DNA from: an uncultured Alphaproteobacteria bacterium
Lineage (GTDB): Bacteria; Pseudomonadota; Alphaproteobacteria; Bin95
Assembly: GCA_937891825.1 (NCBI GenBank)
Contig: CALAHN010000022.1
Span: 1-38,733 of the forward strand
Reading direction: 5' to 3'
Length of the DNA: 38,733 nt
Position numbers and translations under genes: made by a program. The notes under the pieces are model-generated. The model was given only the letters and a program-made list of their open reading frames with translations. It made no database searches and was not told where the DNA came from. This document shows positions 15,914-23,190 of the stretch, piece after piece (position 1 is the first letter of the stretch; each line of letters starts with the position of its first letter).

Positions 15914-16819
15914 ATGAGCGAGAGCATCGGTTTTATCGGCCTTGGCGCGATGGGCGGACCCATGGCCCGGCGCCTGCTGGATGCCGGCCACACGGTCACG
16001 GCGTTCGATCCGAACGCCAAGGCGCTCGAAGCGCTCGTCGCCCACGGGGCGACGGCGGCCGCGAGCACGAAGGCGCTCGCCGATACGGTCGAGACGATTT
16101 TCGTCAGCCTGCCGACGCCGAACATCGTGAAGGCGGTCGCCGAGGATGTCGCGAAAGGCGCGAAGGCGAAGCTGTTTGTCGATCTGTCGACGACCGGGCC
16201 GCGCGCCGCCCAGGACATCGGCAAGATCCTGAATGCAGCCGGCGTCGAGATGCTCGACTCGCCAGTCTCCGGCGGCGTCGGCGGGGCCGAGAAAGGCACG
16301 CTGGCGGTCATGGTCTCCGGCCCGGAAGCGCAATGGACGCGCTGGCGGCCGGTGCTTGAAGTGATCGGCAAGAGCGCCTTCTTCATCGGCGAAGGCCAGG
16401 GCCAGGGCCAGATGATGAAGCTGATCAACAACATGCTCTCGGCGACCGCCATGGCCGCGAGCGCCGAGGCGTTCGCCCTGGGCGCCAAGGCCGGGCTCGA
16501 TCCCGATATCATGGTGAACGTCATCAATGCCGGGTCCGGGGCCAACACGGCGGTGCGCGACAAGTTCCCGAAGGCCGTGCTGACCCGAACCTTCGATTAC
16601 GGCTTCCGGACGGAGCTGATGTACAAGGACGTACGCCTCTGCATGGAAGAGGCGGAAGCCCTGGGCTCGCCGATGTGGGTCGGCCAGCCGGTCAAGCAAT
16701 GGTGGTCGCTCGCCCTCGCCCGCGGCGGCGCGACGGAGGATTTCACCAACATCATGCGCTATGTCGAGGAACAGGCTGGCGTCGAAGTGCGCGGCCGCAA
16801 GAACGACCCGAAGCCGTAG
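15914..16819 (+). CDS. NAD(P)-dependent beta-hydroxyacid dehydrogenase (3-hydroxyisobutyrate dehydrogenase family)
   Basis: A 301-residue two-domain dehydrogenase. The N-terminal Rossmann motif is IGFIGLGAMGGPMARRLLDAG, preceded by the start MSES at 15914, which has GGAG seven bases upstream. The substrate-binding motif DSPVSGGVGGAEKGTL and the helix containing the catalytic Lys (MKLINNML, KxxxN) are intact. The family oxidises hydroxyacids such as 3-hydroxyisobutyrate, tartronate semialdehyde (in reverse) or serine-type compounds; the exact member is unclear. It is divergent from the DUF1445 gene with 108 bases between starts, in which I see no convincing promoter. It converges on the carboxymuconolactone decarboxylase-like gene across a palindromic repeat that starts at its stop codon. 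Confidence 0.88.
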   Translation: MSESIGFIGLGAMGGPMARRLLDAGHTVTAFDPNAKALEALVAHGATAAASTKALADTVETIFVSLPTPNIVKAVAEDVAKGAKAKLFVDLSTTGPRAAQDIGKILNAAGVEMLDSPVSGGVGGAEKGTLAVMVSGPEAQWTRWRPVLEVIGKSAFFIGEGQGQGQMMKLINNMLSATAMAASAEAFALGAKAGLDPDIMVNVINAGSGANTAVRDKFPKAVLTRTFDYGFRTELMYKDVRLCMEEAEALGSPMWVGQPVKQWWSLALARGGATEDFTNIMRYVEEQAGVEVRGRKNDPKP

Positions 16820-16873
16820 ATCAAACCTGTCATGGGTCTTGGGCGGAATCGCCCAAGATTGGATAATTTGGTC
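16819..16873. repeat. Palindromic repeat with GAAT loop, copy A
   Basis: A long imperfect palindrome. The outer arms GATCAAA (16819-16825) and TTTGGTC (16867-16873) enclose an inner 11-bp stem, 16835-16845 with 16850-16860, around a GAAT loop. The core is TTGGGCGGAATCGCCCAA. The copy at 38683-38730 has TTAGGCGGAATCGCCTAA, so both sides of a base pair have changed together. It begins on the last base of the dehydrogenase stop codon and lies between two convergent genes, where it can act as a bidirectional terminator. Confidence 0.85.
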
Positions 16874-16881
16874 GAAGCGGT

Positions 16882-17430
16882 CTATTCGGGCAGGGGATGG
16901 GCGTCGAGGTGCGACTGGTAGTTCGCCTCGACGTCGATCCCAAGCGAGGCCAGCAGGCGGACGACGCCGCAGTAGAACGCGATCACCATGACCAGTTCGA
17001 CCATGCGCTCGTGGTCGAGGTCGGCCGCGATCAGGGCGTAGGTTTCCGCCGACATCGCGCCGGCGTTCGCCATTTCGCGCGCGCCCTTGAGGCCCGCGCG
17101 ATAGAGCGGCGGGAGATCGGTCGTCTTGCCGGCGCTTTCCAGCTTGACCGCCTCGATATCGGCGTCGGTCAGCCCGAAATCCTTGCCGATCTTGACGTGG
17201 TGCGACCATTCATAGGGGCTTCGCGCCAGCCAGCCGACCTGGAGAATCACCAGTTCCCGGAGCTTCGGGTCCAGTTTCGCCCCATAGCGGATCCAGGCGC
17301 CGATGCCGCCGAAGGCGCGGGCGCCGTCGACCGAATGGGCCAGACCCCGATGGAGGTTGATCGGCCGCTTCAGGATGTCCTTGTCGGCATCCTTCAGGTC
17401 TTTCTCGTCGAGGTAGGGCACTCGGGCCAT
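16882..17430 (-). CDS. Carboxymuconolactone decarboxylase family protein lacking CxxC
   Basis: A 182-residue all-alpha protein of the CMD/AhpD fold. It starts MARVPYLDEKDL and holds the family core RELVILQVGWLARSPYEWSHHVKIGKDFGLTD. In AhpD-type peroxidases this region carries a redox CxxC; here there is no cysteine pair, only the EW-HH context, so peroxidase activity is unlikely. Hydrolase or decarboxylase roles on small ring or keto acids are possible. The start codon overlaps the stop of the class V aminotransferase gene by one base, implying joint translation and a shared pathway. Confidence 0.8.
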   Translation of the reverse strand: MARVPYLDEKDLKDADKDILKRPINLHRGLAHSVDGARAFGGIGAWIRYGAKLDPKLRELVILQVGWLARSPYEWSHHVKIGKDFGLTDADIEAVKLESAGKTTDLPPLYRAGLKGAREMANAGAMSAETYALIAADLDHERMVELVMVIAFYCGVVRLLASLGIDVEANYQSHLDAHPLPE

Positions 17431-18602
17431 CAGGCAGTCTCCGCGAGATATGTGGCCGCGGCGTCAAGCGCGCCTTTGCCGTGGGGCACATTCAGGTATT
17501 TCAGCGCAAGGTCGATGCCGCCGAGCGCGCCGAGGATCATCGGTTCGTTCAGGTCGCCCATATGGCCGATCCTGAAGGCCTTGCCCATCAGGGCCGCCAG
17601 GCCGCCGCCCAAGCTGACATTGAATTTTTCGCGGGCGACCTCGCGGATCTTGTTCATGTCGGTGTCGCCGACCTGCCGGACGCAGGTGATCGAGTTCGAG
17701 CGGGCGGCCGGGTCGATCGTGTTGAATTCAAGCGCGCCGCCTTCCGCCCAGACCGCGACCGCGCGGCGGCTCGCCTCGGCCAGCCGCGCATGGCGGGCGA
17801 CGATGGCGTCCAGTCCTTCCGCGCGGATTTTCTCCATGACATGCATCAGGCCCCAGACCATGTGCATGGGCGCCGTGCCGCAGAACCGGCGGTAGGTCTC
17901 CATGGCCATGCGGGTTTCCCAGGACCAGTATTCCCGGTGGGCCGTCACGGTCTTCGATACGGCGAGCGCCTTCTTGCTGACCGCCGTGAAGGAAATGCCG
18001 ATCGGCATCATCAGGCCCTTCTGCGAGGCGGCGATGACGCAATCGACGCCCATCGCGTCGGTCTTGAGTTCATGGCAGCCGAAGGAGGCGATGGCGTCGA
18101 CGATCAGCAGGGCCGGATGGCCGGCGGCGTCCATGGCGCGGCGGATGGCCTTGAGGTCGGTGACGGCGCCCGTCGCGGTTTCCACATGCACGATCAGGAC
18201 AGCCTTGATCTTGTGCCCGGCGTCCTGGCGCAAGGCGTCCTCGACCTGTTGCGGATCGATCGCGCTCCGCCAGTCGTTGTCGATCTCCTGATAGGTGATG
18301 CCGAAGGCCTTGATCATGTCGCGCCAGACCAGCGAGAAGCGGCCGGTAGCCGGCATCAGGACATGATCGCCCGGCGACAGGAGGTTGACGATCGACGCCT
18401 CCCAGGCGCCGTGCCCGTTCGCGATATAGGCGAAGACCTCGCCGTCCGTGCCGAACAGCACTTTCAGTTGGGCGAACATATCCGTCATCGTGGCGATGAA
18501 GGCGGGGGTCGAGAAATCTTCCGCCGGCCGGTGCATTGCGCTCAGGACATCGTCGGGAATGTTTGTCGGACCAGGCGTTTGAAGGAACATTCGGCCAGCC
18601 AT
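17430..18602 (-). CDS. Class V PLP-dependent aminotransferase (alanine/serine-glyoxylate type)
   Basis: A 390-residue fold-type I PLP enzyme. It begins with FLQTPGPTNIPDDVLSAM, the hallmark of the alanine-glyoxylate/serine-glyoxylate/phosphonate transaminase group. The PLP-anchoring Asp is in LLIVDAIASFG and the Schiff-base Lys is Lys195 in AASQKGLMMP. These enzymes transfer amino groups from alanine, serine or a phosphonate to glyoxylate or pyruvate in the cytosol. It is cotranslated with the downstream CMD-like gene (one-base overlap). Upstream is rne, separated by a strong terminator, so it should have its own promoter, which I could not identify in the short gap. The exact substrate is open. 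Confidence 0.88.
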   Translation of the reverse strand: MAGRMFLQTPGPTNIPDDVLSAMHRPAEDFSTPAFIATMTDMFAQLKVLFGTDGEVFAYIANGHGAWEASIVNLLSPGDHVLMPATGRFSLVWRDMIKAFGITYQEIDNDWRSAIDPQQVEDALRQDAGHKIKAVLIVHVETATGAVTDLKAIRRAMDAAGHPALLIVDAIASFGCHELKTDAMGVDCVIAASQKGLMMPIGISFTAVSKKALAVSKTVTAHREYWSWETRMAMETYRRFCGTAPMHMVWGLMHVMEKIRAEGLDAIVARHARLAEASRRAVAVWAEGGALEFNTIDPAARSNSITCVRQVGDTDMNKIREVAREKFNVSLGGGLAALMGKAFRIGHMGDLNEPMILGALGGIDLALKYLNVPHGKGALDAAATYLAETA

Positions 18603-18625
18603 CGGAGGGTCTTTCTCACGTGTTG

Positions 18626-18656
18626 AAAAGGGGCGGCGGTTGTGCCGCCGCCCCTT
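18626..18656 (-). terminator. Rho-independent terminator of rne
   Basis: A perfect 12-bp GC-rich hairpin (18628-18639 with 18645-18656, five-base loop) lies 19 bases after the rne stop codon on the minus strand and is followed by a TTTT run. It separates rne from the downstream aminotransferase gene. Confidence 0.9.
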
Positions 18657-18675
18657 GGGGTCGGATGAGGTTAGA

Positions 18676-21531
18676 TCAGGATCGTATGCGCCGCCACCAG
18701 CCGCTGCGCGGCGGCCCGGCGGGCTCAGGCTCCGCTTCCGGCTCCGGCTCGGACGGCTCCGATTGCGCAGTCGGTTCAGGTTCGGGCGTCGGTTCCGCCG
18801 GGCTCGCGGCGACGGGCTCCGCCTCCGGTTCCGGGGCCGGCTCTGCCGTCCCAGTCACTGGCGGTTCCGGTTCGGCGACGGTTTCAGCTTCGGCTTCCGG
18901 TTCGGTCACGGCTGCCGTTTCGGGCGCCGGCGTTTCGGCGGCGGACACGCTGTCGGAATCGCCTTCGCTCTCGTCGCCGTCCTCGGACCCATCGGCCTGG
19001 GCGTCGCCGTCGGAGCGCCGGCCACGGCGACGCCGACGGCGGCGACCGCGATTGGCCTTGGCGTCGCCGTCGTCATTGGCGTCTGCGTTCGCTTCAACCT
19101 CGGCGCCCGTGCTGGCGTCCGCAGCAGCTTCTGCGTTCGGTTCGGCATCCGCGTTTTCCGCGGCGGCTTCGCGTTCTTCAGCCGCCATCGTTTCGGCGAC
19201 ATCCGCCGCCGTCACGGCCTCAACTGCGCCGCCCTCATTGGCCTCGCCGTCGTCGCCGGCCTGGCCGCGGCGACGCCCGCCGCGTCGGCCGCGCCTGCGG
19301 CGCTTGCCGCCGTCATCCTCGGACTCGTCCTTGGCGTCCGCGATCGCGGGCGTCTCGGTCTCGACTGTCTGATCTTCGGCTTCGGCGCCGCGACGGCGGT
19401 TCCGTCCGCGGCCGCGTCTGCCGCCGCGTTCCTTGCTCTCGCCGCGTTCCTTGCTCTCGCCGCGCTCCTCCTCATCCGTCCGCTCGGGACGTTCGGCGCG
19501 TTCAGGACGTTCGGCGCGTTCAGGGCGCTCATTCCGCGGCCGTCGTTCGTTCCGATCGCCCCGGTCGCCGCGCTCGCCGTTCCGGCCGCCGCGGCCGCGC
19601 GGTTCGTCGGCGCGCTCGTCCCGCGGCAGGTCGTCGTTGACGATGGTTTTCGGCAGGACTTCCGCGCTTCGCTCATGCGGCGCCATGTTGTCATCGCGGA
19701 TGAAAAGCAGCCGGACGCCGTAGGACGTCTCGATGCGGGCGATGTCATCGCGCTTGTGGTTCATGATGTAGACGATGGCTTCCGTCGTCGCCGTAACCGC
19801 GATGTCGGCGCCCTCGCCGCCCTTCAGGGCCGCATCTTCGGCGGCGCGCAACAGGCCAAGCGCGTTCGATTCGACGCCGCGCACCCGGCCCAGGCCGCCG
19901 CATTGCGGGCATTCGTGGAAGCTGGTCTCGAACATCGAAGGCCGCAAGCGCTGGCGCGACAGCTCCATCAGGCCAAGCGGGCTCATCCTGCCGACATGGA
20001 CGCGCGCCCGGTCGGCTTTCAGGGCGTCCTTCAGCTTGCGTTCGACCGCCTGATTGTTGCGGCGGTCGTCCATGTCGATGAAGTCGATGACGACGATGCC
20101 GGCCAGTTCCCTGAGCCGCAACTGGCGCGCGGCTTCGACCGCAGCTTCCATATTGGTCTTGAGGGCGGTTTCCTCGATGCTGCGTTCGCGGGTCGAACGG
20201 CCGGAATTCACGTCGATCGCGACAAGCGCTTCGGTCTGATTGATGACCAGGTAGCCGCCCGAGGGCAGTCGCACCGTCGGATTGAACAAGCTTTCCAGCT
20301 TGGCCTCGACCCCGCGGGCCTGGAACAGCGGCGTCGAATCCCTGTAGGGCTGGACGCGCTTCGCATGGCTCGGCATCAGCGAGCGCATGAAGTCCTTGGC
20401 TTCGCGGTAGGCGGCGTCGCCTTCGACAAGCACTTCGTCGACGTCCCGGCCGTACAGATCCCGGATCGCGCGTTTGACGAGGCTCGCCTCTTCATAGATC
20501 AGCGCCGGGGCGATCGCCTCGAAGACGCGGCTGCGGATTTCTTCCCAGATGCGCAGCAGGAACTCATGGTCGCGCTTGATTTCGGCCTTGGTGCGCTGCA
20601 CGCCGGCGGTGCGGACGATGACCGCCATGCCGTCCGGCAGGTCCAGGTCCGAAATCAGGCCCTTCAGCCGCTTGCGGTCCTTGGCGTCGGTGATCTTGCG
20701 GGAAATGCCGCCGCCCTTGCCGGTGTTCGGCATCAGCACGCAATAGCGGCCGGCGAGCGAGATATAGGTGGTGACGGCCGCGCCTTTGCCGCCGCGTTCT
20801 TCCTTGGCGACCTGGATCAGCATGATCTGGCCGCGCTTCACGACTTCCTGGATCTTGTAGCTGCGGCGGGTCGGTGCGCGCTTGCGCGGCTGGCGGCGGC
20901 GGCGCGTCGCGGCGGCGGGCTCGTCGTCGCTATCGGCGTCTGCGTCGTCGTCGCTGTCGCTTTCGTCGTCGTTCGCGTCGTCATCATCATCGTCATCGTC
21001 GGCGGAATCGTCGTCGGCGGCGTTCGAGGCTGCGACGGAGCGGGCGTTGGCGAATTCTTCGTCGCTGTCGGCTTCGGCTTCAGGCTGCGCGGGCGCGCGG
21101 TTGTCGCCGGCGTCGTCTTCGGCGTCGGCGTCCGGGGATCGCCCGGCTGCGGCCTCGCCGTTTTCGTCCTCGTCCCCGCCCGCCTTATCGGGCGAAGCAG
21201 CCTCGACGACGTCATCGTCGTCGTCGTCATCGTCGTCCATCGCCTCGGCGCGCTCGGCGGCCGCCAGCGCTTCGCGGTCGGCGACCGGGATGCGGTAATA
21301 GTCGGGATGGATTTCGTTGAACGGCAGGAACCCGTGGCGATTGCCGCCATAGCTGACGAAAGCCGCCTGCAGCGACGGCTCGACCCGGGTTACTTTCGCG
21401 AGATAGATGTTCCCTTTAAGCGTGCGCAGGGTGGCGCTTTCGAAATCAAACTCTTCCAGGCCGTTCTGGCCAACGACGACGACGCGCGTTTCTTCGCTGT
21501 GCGCAGCGTCGATCAACATCGATTTTACCAT
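18676..21531 (-). CDS. rne: Ribonuclease E
   Basis: A 951-residue endoribonuclease that starts RNA decay and matures rRNA and tRNA, and scaffolds the degradosome. The N-terminal S1 domain (LKGNIYLAKVTRVEPSLQAA) is split by an acidic insert at about residues 97-208 that includes a nine-Asp run, a known alphaproteobacterial feature though large here. The catalytic Asp residues are Asp440 (LVAIDVNSG) and Asp486 (VIDFIDMDD). The Zn-link cysteines lie in CPQCGGLG (541-544). The C-terminal half is disordered, first Arg/Gly/Glu-rich with short tandem PERAER and GESKER repeats, then acidic and Pro-rich, ending in GWWRRIRS. The start MVKSMLID at 21531 follows a GGAGAG box; 23 residues of upstream frame are not conserved. 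Confidence 0.95.
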   Translation of the reverse strand: MVKSMLIDAAHSEETRVVVVGQNGLEEFDFESATLRTLKGNIYLAKVTRVEPSLQAAFVSYGGNRHGFLPFNEIHPDYYRIPVADREALAAAERAEAMDDDDDDDDDVVEAASPDKAGGDEDENGEAAAGRSPDADAEDDAGDNRAPAQPEAEADSDEEFANARSVAASNAADDDSADDDDDDDDANDDESDSDDDADADSDDEPAAATRRRRQPRKRAPTRRSYKIQEVVKRGQIMLIQVAKEERGGKGAAVTTYISLAGRYCVLMPNTGKGGGISRKITDAKDRKRLKGLISDLDLPDGMAVIVRTAGVQRTKAEIKRDHEFLLRIWEEIRSRVFEAIAPALIYEEASLVKRAIRDLYGRDVDEVLVEGDAAYREAKDFMRSLMPSHAKRVQPYRDSTPLFQARGVEAKLESLFNPTVRLPSGGYLVINQTEALVAIDVNSGRSTRERSIEETALKTNMEAAVEAARQLRLRELAGIVVIDFIDMDDRRNNQAVERKLKDALKADRARVHVGRMSPLGLMELSRQRLRPSMFETSFHECPQCGGLGRVRGVESNALGLLRAAEDAALKGGEGADIAVTATTEAIVYIMNHKRDDIARIETSYGVRLLFIRDDNMAPHERSAEVLPKTIVNDDLPRDERADEPRGRGGRNGERGDRGDRNERRPRNERPERAERPERAERPERTDEEERGESKERGESKERGGRRGRGRNRRRGAEAEDQTVETETPAIADAKDESEDDGGKRRRRGRRGGRRRGQAGDDGEANEGGAVEAVTAADVAETMAAEEREAAAENADAEPNAEAAADASTGAEVEANADANDDGDAKANRGRRRRRRRGRRSDGDAQADGSEDGDESEGDSDSVSAAETPAPETAAVTEPEAEAETVAEPEPPVTGTAEPAPEPEAEPVAASPAEPTPEPEPTAQSEPSEPEPEAEPEPAGPPRSGWWRRIRS

Positions 21532-21930
21532 TAGGGGATCTCTCCGGCGCAAGGCTGGGTCCGGCGGAAAGCAGGTCGCACTCGCCTTCCCATTCGCCAT
21601 TCGCGCTGATTGCCGCGCGGCGGGCTAGGGGGGATGTGTCTTTGCAGATTGCGATGTTCATACCGAAACCAGGGGCGCCACTAGGACATTAAAACAAAAC
21701 TTTGGATCTGACCGGGGGCGGCGGCTCGGCCGCTCGGTCGTCTTCTCCGGCGGCGCGCCCGCGCAATATGCAAGCAGGGCGGCGCGTCGAAACGTGACTC
21801 CGAAGTCATCTTTATACGCACGGGCGCAGCGGAACAACTAAAAACCGACATGCCCGGCCAAGATTGACTTGCGTGTCCGAATCGGTTGTTGCATTGTGAG
21901 GCCGCTGCAACAAACCGGTGAATCGCATTG
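21532..21930. promoter_or_regulatory. Divergent rne/amiC control region with long rne leader
   Basis: There is no gene in these 399 bases. For rne, a good -10-like TATAAA lies on the minus strand at 21816-21811 with only a poor -35. If it is used, the rne leader is about 270 bases long, as expected where RNase E autoregulates through its 5' UTR. A short dyad, TGACT/AGTCA, at 21795-21808 is near the expected start of transcription. For amiC, a TTGACT hexamer lies at 21864-21869 with a weak -10. An 8-bp inverted repeat (21886-21913) lies just before amiC. Confidence 0.5.
21886..21913. promoter_or_regulatory. Inverted repeat upstream of amiC, possible operator
   Basis: The perfect inverted repeat TTGTTGCA / TGCAACAA has a 12-base spacer, giving a centre-to-centre distance of two helical turns. 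It lies 17 bases before the amiC start codon and downstream of a TTGACT -35-like hexamer, a position suited to a repressor site. No regulator is identified. Confidence 0.4.
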
Positions 21931-23094
21931 ATGCGGCGCATTTTATTCGCGTTGGTCGCCATATTGATTTTTTCCGCCCAGGCATCGGCGGATGTCCTTG
22001 GCGTGCGCGCCGCGCCAAAGGCGGGCGGCGCGCGCCTGGTCGTCGACCTTGGTAATGACCTGCCATACCGGGTGTTCGCCCTGTCCAATCCGTCCCGGGT
22101 CGTGATCGATCTTCCGAAGCTCGGTTGGCGCGCGCAAGGGCTGCCGGGTTCGGATAGCGGCGTCGCCAGCCTGCGCCATGGCCTGTTCCGGGAGGATATC
22201 TACCGGCTTGTCTTCGACCTGAAGCAATCCGCCGCGATCCATTCGGCGGGCATGATCGCCGGATTGAACGGTTCGGGACGTCGTCTGGTCGTCGATCTGG
22301 CCTATGGCCGGGCGCCGACGCGCGCGGAGTTCGGCAATCTTGCGCCTGGGACCAAAGCCAAGCCGACGCCGCCGCCGCCGCGCCGACCGAAGGACCGGAT
22401 CGTCGTTCTGGACGCCGGGCACGGCGGGATCGATCCCGGCGCCAGCGGCTATGGCGGCGTCCGGGAGAAAGAGGTCAATCTGGCGGTCGCCCGCGCGGCG
22501 AAGCGCATGCTGGAGGACCTGCCGGGCTATCGGGTCGTGCTGACGCGGGAGACGGACATTTTTCTCCGGCTGCGGGAACGGGTCCGGCTGGGGCGGGCCG
22601 CCGGCGCGGATTTGTTCATCTCGATCCATGCCGATTCCCATCCCGATCATGCGGTCAATGGCGCGTCGCTCTACACGCTTTCGGAGCGGGCGTCGGATGC
22701 TGAGGCGGCCCGGCTCGCCCGCTCGGAGAATCTGGCGGACCTGGTCGGCGGCGGCGATGTCGTCGGCGGCGGGACCGAGGTCTTCGATATTCTGATCGAT
22801 CTGGCGCAGCGCGACGCCAAGAACCGCTCCAGCGCCGCCGCTGACGACCTGCTGTTCGCGCTCGCCGGCACGCAGCCGCTGCTGCAAAGCCCGAAGCGGT
22901 CGGCCGGGTTCGCGGTCCTGAAAGCGCCGGACGTGCCCTCGGTGCTGATCGAACTTGGTTTCCTCTCGAATCGCGAGGATGCGCTGCGGCTCGCCGACCG
23001 CGACGGCCGCGAGCGGATCGCCAGGGCGATCGTCGACGGCGTCATCCGCTATTTCGACGGCGCCAATACCGCCCGCGCCCAGCAGCAGAACTAG
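21931..23094 (+). CDS. amiC: N-acetylmuramoyl-L-alanine amidase with AMIN domain
   Basis: A 387-residue exported peptidoglycan amidase that splits daughter-cell septa. It has a signal peptide (MRRILFALVAILIFSAQASA, cleavage before DVLGV), an N-terminal AMIN domain (about residues 25-130) that targets the septum, a Pro-rich linker (PPPPRRPKD), and an Amidase_3 zinc domain. The zinc and catalytic residues are in VLDAGHGGIDPGA, REKEVNLAVA (Glu), ISIHADSHP (His), and the late Glu in LIELGFLSNREDA. The ATG at 21931 was chosen over the preceding TTG. It is divergent from rne, an arrangement frequent in alphaproteobacteria, where a penicillin-binding protein usually follows; here a convergent gene follows instead. 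Confidence 0.92.
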   Translation: MRRILFALVAILIFSAQASADVLGVRAAPKAGGARLVVDLGNDLPYRVFALSNPSRVVIDLPKLGWRAQGLPGSDSGVASLRHGLFREDIYRLVFDLKQSAAIHSAGMIAGLNGSGRRLVVDLAYGRAPTRAEFGNLAPGTKAKPTPPPPRRPKDRIVVLDAGHGGIDPGASGYGGVREKEVNLAVARAAKRMLEDLPGYRVVLTRETDIFLRLRERVRLGRAAGADLFISIHADSHPDHAVNGASLYTLSERASDAEAARLARSENLADLVGGGDVVGGGTEVFDILIDLAQRDAKNRSSAAADDLLFALAGTQPLLQSPKRSAGFAVLKAPDVPSVLIELGFLSNREDALRLADRDGRERIARAIVDGVIRYFDGANTARAQQQN

Positions 23095-23127
23095 ATCGAA
23101 CCAAGCTTCGACTATGGCTCGCTCAGG

Positions 23128-23160
23128 TGAGCGCGCAGTCCATGCTCTGACGCGCGCTCA
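23128..23160. terminator. Hairpin between convergent amiC and alpha/beta-hydrolase genes
   Basis: The arms TGAGCGCGC (23128-23136) and GCGCGCTCA (23152-23160) form a perfect 9-bp stem with a 15-base loop between two convergent stop codons. No clear T-run follows on either strand, so termination strength is uncertain. Confidence 0.5.
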
Positions 23161-23190
23161 GCCGGACGGCAGCCAGCTAAGCACGAGGAA

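Noticed and set aside
15806-17209. An upstream extension of the DUF1445 frame to 17209
   Set aside because: It runs antisense through the dehydrogenase and in another frame of the CMD-like gene. Homology begins only at the Met at 15805, which has its own ribosome site.
20940-21240. GTC/ATC-rich tandem trinucleotides as a possible microsatellite or CRISPR-like array
   Set aside because: They encode the Asp/Glu run of RNase E in frame; there are no conserved repeats with unique spacers.
18640-21534. A 964-codon open frame on the plus strand across the whole rne gene
   Set aside because: It is antisense to a certain RNase E gene. GC-rich codon use (third-base G/C) and repetitive acidic codons keep the opposite strand open; the translation is low-complexity with no family motif.
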